Shown: positions 42,835 through 51,347 of the stretch, in pieces
Layout of the letters: each line of letters begins with the position of its first letter
How positions within the stretch are numbered: position 1 is the stretch's first letter
NCBI RefSeq assembly: GCF_001482285.1
Contig: NZ_LOEP01000030.1
Span: 14,114 to 78,113 of the forward strand
Length of the DNA stretch: 64,000 nt
Reading direction: 5' to 3'
Source of the DNA: Haloferax sp. Q22
Lineage (GTDB): Archaea; Halobacteriota; Halobacteria; Halobacteriales; Haloferacaceae
The notes under the pieces: generated by a model
The model's input: the letters and a program-made list of their open reading frames with translations, nothing else
Told to the model about the DNA's origin: nothing
Database searches by the model: none
Position numbers and translations under genes: made by a program

Positions 42835-43734
42835 ATGTCTAGTAACAACTCCAGTCGAAAGGTAGTTTCGGTGGCTGAACAGGCGTTCGAACACGCGGAC
42901 GAGACGGCAGTCGACGAAGACGGGTTTGAGGTCGTCGACGAGACACCGACGTTCCAGGCGACGGTGCAACAGGAGATTCAGGCAAAGGTGGATGCGAACC
43001 ACCCAGATGGGATTGCAGACACGAGCAACGAGCGGATTGACGGCGTGACGTTGGCCCAAGAAGAGCGCATTCGAGCGCGGGAAGCCGAGCTCGAACAGAT
43101 TAGTGCCCGTGCGGAACTGGGCTCGCAAGAGGGTCGTGAGGCGCGGTCGCGGGCGATTGCGGCTAAACGGAGCGCTGAGCGACGGCGGCAGTTCCAGAAG
43201 CGCGCGGCAAGTCTGAACCCGATGGCGGACCCCGACCGGGCGGATCCCCGGACGGAGCTGACCCAAGCACAGTTGGGCGCAGTGAACTCTCAGGCAACAC
43301 GGTTGGCGGAGAAGCTGGATGGCTGGTCGCGAGCGGCGATCAGTCGGCGGCTGAGTGAAGCGATGGTGAGCGGGAAAGACATGCTGTCGGCAGCTGTGAG
43401 CGTGTTCGAGGAACTCGAGGGCGCACCGGGGACGATGGTTCCGATCGGGAAACTGGAGGGTGTGTCGCGACGTGAAGTGTGCATTGAAGGGACGCTGACG
43501 ACGGTGTGGGAGTCTGAGTCGCCGGCGATTCAGCAAGTGGGGCTCCTCGAAGACGAAACTGGGCAGGTGAAGCTGACGAGTTGGAAGGCCTCGGACGTGC
43601 CGTGGATTCGTGAGGGCGAACGCGTGCGGATTCACGGGGCGGCGCGGAACTGGTACGATGGGCGCGTCTCGGTGGCGCTGACGGGGTGGACGACCGTGCA
43701 TTTCCCCGAACGCGACGCCTGGTGGGACGCCTAA
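42835..43734 (+). CDS. RPA/OB-fold single-stranded DNA-binding-like protein
   Basis: This encodes 299 residues from ATG 42835. An acidic helical N-terminal half has a charged coiled region (QEERIRAREAELEQISARAE, GREARSRAIAAKRSAERRRQ). The C-terminal OB fold spans about residues 205-290: VCIEGTLTTVWESESPAIQQ, VGLLEDETGQVKLTSWK, VRIHGAARNWYDGRVSVAL. This strand order with G-x-V-x-x-T-x-W is typical of archaeal RPA-type OB folds. It probably binds single-stranded plasmid DNA. The closely preceding GC-rich tract may be its control or origin region. Confidence 0.8.
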   Translation: MSSNNSSRKVVSVAEQAFEHADETAVDEDGFEVVDETPTFQATVQQEIQAKVDANHPDGIADTSNERIDGVTLAQEERIRAREAELEQISARAELGSQEGREARSRAIAAKRSAERRRQFQKRAASLNPMADPDRADPRTELTQAQLGAVNSQATRLAEKLDGWSRAAISRRLSEAMVSGKDMLSAAVSVFEELEGAPGTMVPIGKLEGVSRREVCIEGTLTTVWESESPAIQQVGLLEDETGQVKLTSWKASDVPWIREGERVRIHGAARNWYDGRVSVALTGWTTVHFPERDAWWDA

Positions 43735-43959
43735 CGGCGCGAGGCAGCCCTCTTTTTTGTTGGTGGCCGGGCCGACCCAGGCCCCACCGCCCCACCCTCC
43801 GCTCCGTGCTCGCTCCTACCGTCGCTGCGCGCGCAGCCACGACCGTACCCCTACTTTGCCACCTTGGCATCCACTTAGAATGGCGTATCTGGTCGATTTC
43901 AGTGGTACAGCACTTGTACGGGGGTGATAGATAGTACGTCAGCAGGGACCAAGTCGGTG

Positions 43960-44217
43960 TTAGCGCCAGATCCGCGAAACAGGGTTGGGAAAGCCGTCAG
44001 TTTGCTCAACTCCATGAAGCACACTTAAGAACGCGAATGTTAAGAAGAAATGTGGGTAACCGGGTGGTGCTTCGTCACCGCCCCCAAGTGCGTATACTGT
44101 TATCGCAATGCAACCCACAGCGATGATCCAGGACTTCCATTGATGTGCAAATGAAATCGCGATGGTAGTGTAGCGGATTTCATTCGCGTCTGTGTCTGAG
44201 GGGGTCGGTGAGTCCAT
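43960..44217 (-). CDS. small two-TM membrane protein
   Basis: This encodes 85 residues from ATG 44217. Two hydrophobic stretches (SWIIAVGCIAITVYAL and FFLTFAFLSVLHGV) are separated by a short acidic/Gly/Pro loop. The N-terminus is polar. No motif ties it to a family. It stands alone between the OB-fold gene and a TnpB remnant. The region 43735-43959 shows no gene. Confidence 0.5.
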   Translation of the reverse strand: MDSPTPSDTDANEIRYTTIAISFAHQWKSWIIAVGCIAITVYALGGGDEAPPGYPHFFLTFAFLSVLHGVEQTDGFPNPVSRIWR

Positions 44218-44269
44218 GTCGTCTACACCACGCCTACCGTGGGTTCTTTGACGTATAATACCCACCGCA

Positions 44270-44690
44270 GCGTTACAATCTGCGAAATTCGGGATCGTAC
44301 CTCTATCGCCTCTCCCAGTACGTTGAGTACAAGGCGGAGATGTTCGGCATCAAGGTTGCGCAGGTGAGTCCTGCGTACACGAGTCAGCGGTGTTCGTTGT
44401 GCGGGTTTACGCACGAGAACAATCGGCGGTCGAAACATCAGCTCGTGTGCCGGAAGTGTGAGTACGAACTGAACGCGGACTACAACGCGAGCAAGAAAAT
44501 CGCTCGCAAACTGCTCAAACGACTCCACTCGGGGCAGACGTCTTCGGGTGGAGGCGCACCCTGTTAGTGTGCGCTACCGTCAGGAACGCTGAACCTGAAT
44601 GGCATTTCCACGCCTCCGTCGAACCGACGGCGGAAGGGGAGTCCACTGACAAGCCCACGACTTCAGTCGTGGGTTACTGACGGAGCGACC
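44270..44690 (+). mobile_element. TnpB C-terminal fragment with right-end hairpin
   Basis: A frame ending at 44567 gives [31 protein letters not shown] and [20 protein letters not shown], the intact zinc finger and last RuvC region of a TnpB protein. The upstream two-thirds are absent. After the stop, CCCACGACT-TC-AGTCGTGGG (44654-44673) forms the IS605-type right-end hairpin. The stretch between, in intact elements, is the guide-RNA scaffold. No TnpA is nearby. Confidence 0.8.
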
Positions 44691-44955
44691 GACGAGAGTG
44701 AATAGGCCGGAGAAGAAATCAATAGTACGATCTAACCAGCGTACCCAGAGAACGATTGCCATGAATCTATATCAAAACCATCACCAGATCTCCATTTCCA
44801 GTTAGCAGTCAGATGCTCTGCTTCTAATATTATCCTCAACTGGGCGATGTGCTGAGAGAGTTGGGAGGTTCCGTTTATCTGAGGGTAGTTGAAGCGAGAG
44901 TCTACGTCGTTCCGAAAAGAACTTTAGATTAGCATGCGACTGTTTGGCGAGACGC

Positions 44956-45378
44956 ATGGTAAACAAAGAGTGGGACCCACAATCTATCTTTGATTTATTT
45001 GGGGACCGGTTGGCTCGACACATTCTCGTATTAACGAGTGAGCGTGCCTTCTCAGCTGACGAACTATCGAATATTTTGGAGGTGTCTCCACCAACAGTAT
45101 ACCGGCGGGTGAATGAATTAGTTGAGTATGATTTAATCACCGAGCGACAGGAAATCGATGAAGATGGACACCATTTCAAGACGTTCGAAACAACACTAAA
45201 GCGGGTCGTGTTTGAGATTGACGACGGTGGATATAATATCGATATTCAGATGCGACAAAGCCTTGTTGACCAGTTTGAGTCGTTTTGGTCGGAATTCGAA
45301 CAGTCACAGCCATCGAGCGCACTTGACCTCGAACGAAAAGCAACTGACGGGTCCGTTGACGAGACAAACCATGGTTGA
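44956..45378 (+). CDS. winged-helix (ArsR-like) transcriptional regulator
   Basis: This encodes 140 residues from ATG 44956. A typical haloarchaeal winged helix is present: IFDLFGDRLARHILVLTSER, ADELSNILEVSPPTVYRRVN, and wing LVEYDLITERQEIDEDGHHF. A C-terminal dimerisation helix follows. It overlaps the next membrane-protein gene by eight bases, a pairing often seen with DUF7521-type membrane proteins. It probably controls this two-gene operon. Confidence 0.82.
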   Translation: MVNKEWDPQSIFDLFGDRLARHILVLTSERAFSADELSNILEVSPPTVYRRVNELVEYDLITERQEIDEDGHHFKTFETTLKRVVFEIDDGGYNIDIQMRQSLVDQFESFWSEFEQSQPSSALDLERKATDGSVDETNHG

Positions 45379-45745
45379 ACCAGCTGAGTTTTGGACGTTC
45401 GCTATCGCAAATCTGGTGACTTTCGTCCTTGGCTCACTCCTAACTCTGCTGAGCTACTACGCTTACCGTCAAAACCGTCACAGACTGTCATTTCGAAATG
45501 CGACGCTCGGGTTTGGGCTTTTGACACTCGGTATGCTCGTTGAGCCGGTTTATCAACTCTGGCTCAAAGGTGATTATAATCTAACTGGTCGAGAGTTGTT
45601 AGCACTGCAAACGATTGAGGGTATCTTCCTCGGCCTTGGATTTTTAATGTTGTTTTATTCTATATATCGACACAATATCGGGCAAGGCGATACGCGACGG
45701 ACTCGGGAAGAGTTCGAGTGGTCTAACGACCGAAGTCGGTGGTGA
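45371..45745 (+). CDS. three-TM membrane protein (DUF7521-like)
   Basis: This encodes 124 residues from ATG 45371, overlapping the regulator stop. Membrane helices lie at about 8-30, 45-62 and 85-105, with YYAYRQNRHRLSFRNATLGF between the first two and a charged C-terminal tail. The pairing with an ArsR-like regulator and the Y-x-R-x-x-R loop fit the haloarchaeal DUF7521 family as I recall it. The function is unknown; perhaps a membrane sensor for its partner. Confidence 0.65.
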   Translation: MVEPAEFWTFAIANLVTFVLGSLLTLLSYYAYRQNRHRLSFRNATLGFGLLTLGMLVEPVYQLWLKGDYNLTGRELLALQTIEGIFLGLGFLMLFYSIYRHNIGQGDTRRTREEFEWSNDRSRW

Positions 45746-45809
45746 CCTTCCGTTTTTCACTCTATAGACCAACAATGTTCAGGAACGCCCTCCCTGAGTA
45801 GGTCTAAGA

Positions 45810-45998
45810 TCACTTTGAGACGACTGTTTGCGCCTTCGGGGCATTCCGCTTTACGCTTTGAATGCCACGCTTTGCACCTTGCTTTGACGCGTACCCCTCC
45901 CCTGAGTCGGCGATTATATTGCCATTTGGGACAGTGAGACGCCAGCGCCATTCTCCGGCCGTATCTTGATACAGTTCAAACCGTGAAGTGCGTGCCAT
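45810..45998 (-). CDS. HVO_2922-like / DUF1508 (YegP-type) small protein
   Basis: This encodes 62 residues: FELYQDTAGEWRWRLTVPNG, NIIADSGEGYASKQGAKRGI, QSVKRNAPKAQ. This is the single-repeat form of the DUF1508/UPF0339 fold (ARFELYxDxAGExRWRLxxxNGxIIADSGEGY). Members are small beta-alpha proteins found in tandem in bacteria (YegP); the function is unclear. The family match is strong by eye. Confidence 0.88.
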   Translation of the reverse strand: MARTSRFELYQDTAGEWRWRLTVPNGNIIADSGEGYASKQGAKRGIQSVKRNAPKAQTVVSK

Positions 45999-46135
45999 GT
46001 CTATGTCTCTCTTGGCTCGCAGTTAGCTTGTGTGCACCAGTTACGGAAGTTGAAATTCAGTAGAAGAGCTATATGACTGAACAGCTACCGAATCAACTAC
46101 AGAGACGATTGAATGATTGATACGATAGTCCTCGA

Positions 46136-46693
46136 ATGAGCGTTCTGAGCGAAAGCTTTGTCAAAGGTTCTGCGATAATCGTGCCTCTTCTAATTCTCAT
46201 TGGTCTTCTTTGGTGGGTCTATTCCGTATTGAACGCGTTATTCGCAATTGAATCGATCGAGTCACCCGCTTTACGGGGTCTCGTCACAGTAGGATTGCCA
46301 CCCCTTGTCATCCTTTCCATCGGATCGATTATGCGAACACAGATTGGGAGGGTAGTAGATCAAACTATTCATAATTGGATTAATCGCCTTCCTGTTGTCC
46401 GTGTCATCTATAACGCGGTGAAAACAACACTTGACGTACTACTAAGCCACTCAAATCGATCTCCACGAGTCGTGAGAATTACTGCGTGGAACGGTTCTCG
46501 GATGCTGGCGTTTGATACTGGGAATCGAACTGCTGATGGCCGTGTCGTCGTGTTCATCCCTGGGTCGCCAGAGGTCACTTCCGGATTCGTTGCAGAAATC
46601 CCCCCAGAGTCCCTGCTCGAGTGCGATCAGACAGTACTAACTGCATTAGTTCGCCTCCTCAGCGGTGGCTTTGCTGAACCTGACTCTGTATAA
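46136..46693 (+). CDS. DUF502 family membrane protein
   Basis: This encodes 185 residues. Two N-terminal membrane helices (about 10-33 and 46-66) precede VVDQTIHNWINRLPVVRVIY and NAVKTTLDVLLSHSN, the diagnostic region of DUF502 (I.N.IP.VR.IY...KQ). A beta-rich soluble part follows (RVVVFIPGSPEVTSGFVAEI). The family function is unknown in archaea; bacterial and plant relatives are membrane associated. It stands alone; 46694-46957 shows no gene. Confidence 0.85.
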   Translation: MSVLSESFVKGSAIIVPLLILIGLLWWVYSVLNALFAIESIESPALRGLVTVGLPPLVILSIGSIMRTQIGRVVDQTIHNWINRLPVVRVIYNAVKTTLDVLLSHSNRSPRVVRITAWNGSRMLAFDTGNRTADGRVVVFIPGSPEVTSGFVAEIPPESLLECDQTVLTALVRLLSGGFAEPDSV

Positions 46694-46957
46694 GCCACGC
46701 TTCTCTTCGTGGAGCTACTCGATAAGCCGATATCACTTCATAAACCATGTATTCAGCGTTGTAGAGCTGATTTCACCGCTTCACCGCAATCGCCCCGAAA
46801 ACGAACGTACAGGCCCCAAAACAGCTGATCTCTACGGGTGATGCGTTATCTTGTGGTTTTTGTTCGGGTATTGCATGGATACAGACATGACATCTATCAC
46901 CAGTAGAGAAGACGATTGTGTACGTGATCAAGAGATGCTCACCAGTCGAACGAAACC

Positions 46958-48337
46958 ATGATCGGACGTCTTCGCCACCCGCTCGTCGCTGTTGCCGCGG
47001 CACTCCTATTGACACTCCCATTCATCGCGTTGTTCGTCACGCACGGCTATCACCTTGACCCAGCGTCGACTTCAACAAACCCACATACGAACATTTCTCC
47101 TACTGTCGCCGTCCTTGCTGGTGGTCTCGCAATCCTCGGTGCGGCGTTCCTGCTTGCGTGGGGTGCCGAAACCGCCGAAAAAGACGTTCCCACTGCGTTC
47201 GCTATCGCAGTTCTCGCAGTTCTCGCCGTCGCACCCGAGTACGCTGTCGACGCACTGTACGCATGGAACGCTGGTGCATTCGAGGGGACCGCACGCGGAA
47301 TGGAGGCAGCCAATCTCGCCATCGCGAATATGACTGGGGCGAACCGAATTCTCATCGGCCTCGGATGGTCTGGCATCGCCCTGTTCACGATCTACCGGGC
47401 GAAACGCACCGGCGACTCAGCAGTCATCCAACGCACTGGCTTCCTCACGGACGCCGTAGCGATCGACCGTGACATCTCTCTCGAGATCACATTTCTGCTC
47501 GCAGCCACAGCGTACGCCTTTTTCATTCCGCTGGGCAACGGGATCGGAATCGTCGATACGATCGTCTTGGTCGGACTCTTCGCTCTATACATCCTCATCA
47601 TCATCCGCGGTGATATCGAGGAGACGGACGCACATATTGGGGTTCCTGCGTATTTCCAGGCCTACTCAAAGGGGCCCCGAGTCGCAGTGGTCCTCTTTTT
47701 GTTCGCGTTTTCTGGAGTGGTCATCTTCGAGGCTGTCCACCCATTCGCGTTGGGTCTCGAAGAACTCGGCACTGCCCTCGGCGTTCCACCGTTCTTCATG
47801 ATTCAGTGGCTTGCACCGCTGGCGAGTGAGAGCCCCGAACTCATCGTCGTTGCCTATCTCGTAAACAAGGCACGCTCGACCGCCGGGTTTAACGCACTCA
47901 TCTCGTCGAAACTCAATCAGTGGACACTGCTTATCGGAACCCTTGCGATCGTGTATTCTATCGCCGCCGGTCAGATTGGGACGCTTTCGTTCGATCAAAA
48001 GCAAGCTGCCGAGATCTGGATTACTGCTGCTCAGAGCCTCTTTGCGCTCGCTATTCTGCTGAATTTCGAGATCAGTATTCGTGAGGCAGTGACACTGCTT
48101 GTCCTGTTTGTCTCACAGGTCGTTGCTGAGTTCTATGTCATCCAAACGTATGCCGAGCCTGCCGCTGCAGACATTGGTCTTCTTATTTTGTACGGCTACA
48201 CTGGTGTCTATACCTTCTTTGGGATCGGGTTGTTTCTCATGCGTACGGGTAGTGTTCGTGAACTCATTGCGTACACTGTCTCTGATATTCGCACAGCCAT
48301 CAGCCGTGATGCTACGCAACCAGACAGGGCTGATTGA
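46958..48337 (+). CDS. sodium/calcium exchanger family cation antiporter
   Basis: This protein of 459 residues has about 11 membrane helices. The duplicated alpha-repeat motifs of the CaCA superfamily are visible: VLAVAPEYAVDALYAWNAG with MTGANRILIGLGWSG in the first half, and MIQWLAPLASESPELIVVAY with FNALISSKLNQWTL in the second. The acidic residues in each (E in PEY, E in SPE) are the expected ion ligands. It probably exchanges Ca2+ or Na+ for H+/Na+. The region upstream has no clear partner. Confidence 0.85.
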   Translation: MIGRLRHPLVAVAAALLLTLPFIALFVTHGYHLDPASTSTNPHTNISPTVAVLAGGLAILGAAFLLAWGAETAEKDVPTAFAIAVLAVLAVAPEYAVDALYAWNAGAFEGTARGMEAANLAIANMTGANRILIGLGWSGIALFTIYRAKRTGDSAVIQRTGFLTDAVAIDRDISLEITFLLAATAYAFFIPLGNGIGIVDTIVLVGLFALYILIIIRGDIEETDAHIGVPAYFQAYSKGPRVAVVLFLFAFSGVVIFEAVHPFALGLEELGTALGVPPFFMIQWLAPLASESPELIVVAYLVNKARSTAGFNALISSKLNQWTLLIGTLAIVYSIAAGQIGTLSFDQKQAAEIWITAAQSLFALAILLNFEISIREAVTLLVLFVSQVVAEFYVIQTYAEPAAADIGLLILYGYTGVYTFFGIGLFLMRTGSVRELIAYTVSDIRTAISRDATQPDRAD

Positions 48338-49048
48338 ACAGGAAATGTCGATAATGTGAGTATTATCTCAAGGACATGGTACACGTGAATTCGGGTGTGT
48401 CTTTACATCCTCCCCGGCGTTCACGGAGGGGATTCCCACGGCACCGCACCGCACCGCTGGGTTGTAGAGCAAAATTGAGTATAGGACGCGAATCAGTCAT
48501 TAATTCAGCACCCAATATGGGGGAATAAATCGCCACGTACAGGGAACTCACCTATCGCTCAGTACAGAAGGTTAGTCATTCAGTACCCCGTCCTTTCCGA
48601 CCTCTGCATCATTGATGATAGGTAGCACCCTCCGGCGACAGATAACAAAAATCCGCCGAGAACAGTGAGATACCAGCCGAGTTCCGGAACGAATATGGAG
48701 TTAAATCCAGCGAGCGACGAGTCGGATCGATAAGACGCACAGTATCTCAGCGTCCGGGAGGAGGACCGGGTTGATTTTCAACACGGGAGGTACGCTCCGA
48801 CTGAAATAGTTGTCACACCTCCCATCGACGAGAACCCAGTCGTGGAGCGATTGAGCGGCCATAGTTCTTCAAAAACGGAGATGGCTAAACGCTTTGTGTA
48901 TGCTCACCCCCGGCTTTAATCGTGAGCATTCGCCTACTGCCTTGAGCAGTTAGAACGGAAGTCCATACTGGAATGTCGCGCTCTTCAGGGCGTGGTAGCT
49001 GACTCGAGTTGTACTTTGACTGATGCTGGAAGCACAATGTTTGGCGTG
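48338..49048. other. gene-poor stretch with IS and gene remnants
   Basis: At 48411-48445 a minus-strand right end of an IS200/IS605-type element remains (CATCCTCCCCGGCGTTCACG and a CCTCC/GGAGG stem). At 48580-48728, minus strand, the tail of a membrane protein can be read (FVPELGWYLTVLGGFLLSVA followed by GGCYLSSM) with no start. The rest, to 49048, shows nothing supported. Confidence 0.5.
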
Positions 49049-49195
49049 TCAGAATTCGTAGCAGGCGATTTCGACCGAACCACAGTTCGGACACTTCTCT
49101 TGCTCTGGGAAGACACACGTCCCACAGTCTCGACACTCGTACAGGGTACTCTCATCGCTTCTTCTTGTTCGCCGAAGCAGCTCAAGTAATCCCAT
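49049..49195 (-). CDS. 48-residue zinc-ribbon microprotein
   Basis: From ATG 49195 the frame reads MGLLELLRRTRRSDESTLYE, then CRDCGTCVFPEQEKCPNCGS and VEIACYEF. Two CxxC knuckles (CRDC and CPNC) form one rubredoxin-like or zinc-ribbon unit, with another Cys pair member (TCVF) between. Such CPxCG microproteins are common in haloarchaea and some have regulatory roles. It lies alone, before the Lrp-type gene on the same strand. Confidence 0.75.
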   Translation of the reverse strand: MGLLELLRRTRRSDESTLYECRDCGTCVFPEQEKCPNCGSVEIACYEF

Positions 49196-49312
49196 CCGTG
49201 CTAGTGCTGGCACCCCAAAACACATTAACGTTTCTTAGAACACTACCCACTATATAAATGGCTCAATCGCTTGGTGTAGTCGCTTGTGGATTTGTTCCGC
49301 ATTTTCGCAATG

Positions 49313-50056
49313 TCACTGGCCAGTGAACGCGGTCAATGTCTCTTCAGTAACCCCGGATCGGGAATGAATAGTCACGAAATCGCTCTCCTTGATTAGGGTT
49401 TGGCCAGTTGGCGTAATGGTTCCTTCATCACGATTGATTCGTACGACCAGCACATCCGAAGGAATGAGTCCTACTTCGTTCGCTTCTTGAAGCGTTTTCC
49501 CAGCGATCGGTGCATCTTCTCTAACAAGAATTTCCACGACATCTGCATCCCCAGCCAGTCCCGCAACGCCTGTGACGGGGGACGCTAGTTTTTCATCTCG
49601 AGGACCGAATGGGGCATATGGGCGGAAATATTCTCGGTGGACTAGGTCTTCGTCGTCAATTTCAATACCGAGGGACGTAATCCCCTGTGCGATTCGGGTG
49701 AGATCATCGGTATCTGTCCCAACGACTGTAATCCGGAGATCACCTTTGCCGGACATGATCTCTCGAACATTAATTACGCCCGGCAAGTCGAGGACTCGCT
49801 GGGCCATCTCTTCGCGATCCCGGGAACCCGTACTGCAGACGTAATGGTTTGTGAGTCGTCCGCTGACTTTTTGGTAATCAATATCAGCATGATAGCCTCT
49901 GATTACACCTGCCTCTTCGAGTCGGCGGATCCGGTTCCGCACGGTCGGTGCCGAGACGTCAACTTTCTCTGCGATATCGGGTGCGGACGTGTGACGGGCT
50001 TCCTGTGACAAATAATAGAGGATCCGTTCGTCAATCGTATCGATTTGAAGAGCCAT
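49313..50056 (-). CDS. Lrp/AsnC-type regulator with C-terminal TrkA-C (RCK) domain
   Basis: This encodes 247 residues. The N-terminal Lrp HTH is DTIDERILYYLSQEARHTSA and SAPTVRNRIRRLEEAGVIRG. An AsnC-type alpha/beta ligand domain follows (VLDLPGVINVREIMSGKGDL). The C-terminal about 70 residues are a TrkA-C domain: VVEILVREDAPIAGKTLQEA, VGLIPSDVLVVRINRDEGTI and IKESDFVTIHSRSG. TrkA-C domains bind nucleotides or small ligands in K+ transporters. It is divergent from the Trk/Usp cluster and is its likely regulator. Confidence 0.9.
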   Translation of the reverse strand: MALQIDTIDERILYYLSQEARHTSAPDIAEKVDVSAPTVRNRIRRLEEAGVIRGYHADIDYQKVSGRLTNHYVCSTGSRDREEMAQRVLDLPGVINVREIMSGKGDLRITVVGTDTDDLTRIAQGITSLGIEIDDEDLVHREYFRPYAPFGPRDEKLASPVTGVAGLAGDADVVEILVREDAPIAGKTLQEANEVGLIPSDVLVVRINRDEGTITPTGQTLIKESDFVTIHSRSGVTEETLTAFTGQ

Positions 50057-50408
50057 ATTTATACTCCGAAGTAGGCACCGGTATAACTTTTAAATTACTC
50101 TTGGTATTCGTTTGGATTCGATAGGTAATCTAGTAATCAAACGAGAACTGAATAACTGAAATTGCCCTTAGCAAGGGGTAGAGACCACATATTAAGTGAT
50201 AAACGATAAGAAGGATATCCTAGATTATTTTTGGGAATCGTTTAGAAATTCGGTGAATATTTATCTCTACGGAATGTGAGAGCAAATATGACCTCGTTGT
50301 GTACTCGCGTTTCTTTGATGAGACACGAAACGCAAGTGGGGAACTTAGGAATAGATTCACTCTGTAACCCAGACGAGTTCCATATCGCTGTAAGTGGGTG
50401 TTGAGAGT
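50057..50408. promoter_or_regulatory. AT-rich divergent promoter region
   Basis: These 350 bases separate the Lrp-RCK regulator from the cation cluster. The region is much more AT-rich than its surroundings, with several TATA-like stretches (for example near 50080-50095 and 50255-50262). No clear inverted-repeat operator could be pinned down by eye. Confidence 0.45.
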
Positions 50409-50864
50409 ATGGGTGACGCAGATAATCGCGGAGTACCCCCTAATAACCTCTCTGAAGCACTTGTTCAGCAACTCAATTCGCTGGGGCTCCCTGAACTAAA
50501 ATCCGTACTTTCGTACGTGGAGCACCGTATCGAAGCGCTTCGAACCCCGATCGAAGAGGAGATTGAGGCGACGGCTGCTGGAGAGGTCCTCAAAATAGAG
50601 AACCACGGTGCATACGCGCTCGTGCGAAAACACCCTCCCAAATCGGACGGTTCCGGTGTGAGTACGGATCGTGTATCACTCTATCACGTCCGCCGAGAGC
50701 ATCGGATGGACGGGACAGACTCCTTGCATTGGGCATATCTTGGAGACGTTCATAATGCCGAGCAGCTTCGGTGTGGATCCTGTGGAGGAATCCTCGACAA
50801 GGAAGCAGCTGTCTGCCCTCATTGTGGTACTGAGAATCAGAACAATGCCGAGACGGAAGAATAA
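50409..50864 (+). CDS. zinc-ribbon protein, first gene of cation cluster
   Basis: This encodes 151 residues from ATG 50409 (a GTG at 50394 is alternative). The N-terminal helices (LSEALVQQLNSLGLPELKSV, LSYVEHRIEALRTPIEEEIE) suggest a coiled-coil oligomer. A beta-rich middle (GAYALVRKHPPKS, SLYHVRREHRMDG, HWAYLGDVH) follows. The C-terminal zinc ribbon is CGSCGG...CPHCG. It is two bases from the Usp gene and thus co-transcribed. The function is unknown. Confidence 0.7.
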   Translation: MGDADNRGVPPNNLSEALVQQLNSLGLPELKSVLSYVEHRIEALRTPIEEEIEATAAGEVLKIENHGAYALVRKHPPKSDGSGVSTDRVSLYHVRREHRMDGTDSLHWAYLGDVHNAEQLRCGSCGGILDKEAAVCPHCGTENQNNAETEE

Positions 50865-50866
50865 TC

Positions 50867-51286
50867 ATGTCAAAACCAATTACAAAACATCTCGTTGTCC
50901 CGGTTGCAAACGAAGAGGACGCACGTGAAACGGCAAGAGTACTCGATAGCTATGAATATGGACAGGTAACTGTCGTTCACGTCATCGAGAAGGGAGGGGG
51001 AGTACCAGACAAGTTACCCCTCGAACAAGCAGAACTGCGGGCTTCGGATGTATTTGGGGCGTTTCGTGGATTCATTCCGGAGGCCGACACGGAAACTGCA
51101 TACAGCAGAGATGTCGTTGCTGCGATTATCGACGTCGCAGCCGATGTGGATGCGAGTGCTATCGCATTTCACCCGCGGGGAGGGAGCCGTCTCGTTCAGT
51201 TCTTATCGGGTGATACAGCGCTCAAGCTAATCACGGATGCAGACCGTCCGGTCATTTCGCTCCCAGAACAGACTGAAAATAAATGA
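50867..51286 (+). CDS. universal stress protein (UspA) family
   Basis: This encodes 139 residues. The N-terminal strand KHLVVPVANEEDARETARVL and the later VVHVIEKGGG fit a Usp domain. The C-terminal phosphate-binding loop is reduced (FHPRGGSRLVQFLSGDTALK, compare G-x2-G-x9-G-S). Usp proteins bind ATP or AMP and often attach to transporters. Located directly before a transporter with two Usp domains, so a regulatory role for transport is likely. Confidence 0.82.
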   Translation: MSKPITKHLVVPVANEEDARETARVLDSYEYGQVTVVHVIEKGGGVPDKLPLEQAELRASDVFGAFRGFIPEADTETAYSRDVVAAIIDVAADVDASAIAFHPRGGSRLVQFLSGDTALKLITDADRPVISLPEQTENK

Positions 51287-51347
51287 ATGTTTCCTTGGTG
51301 CAAAAATGTGCAATACGGAATAACACACACGGCGGGGGAGGTTTCCT

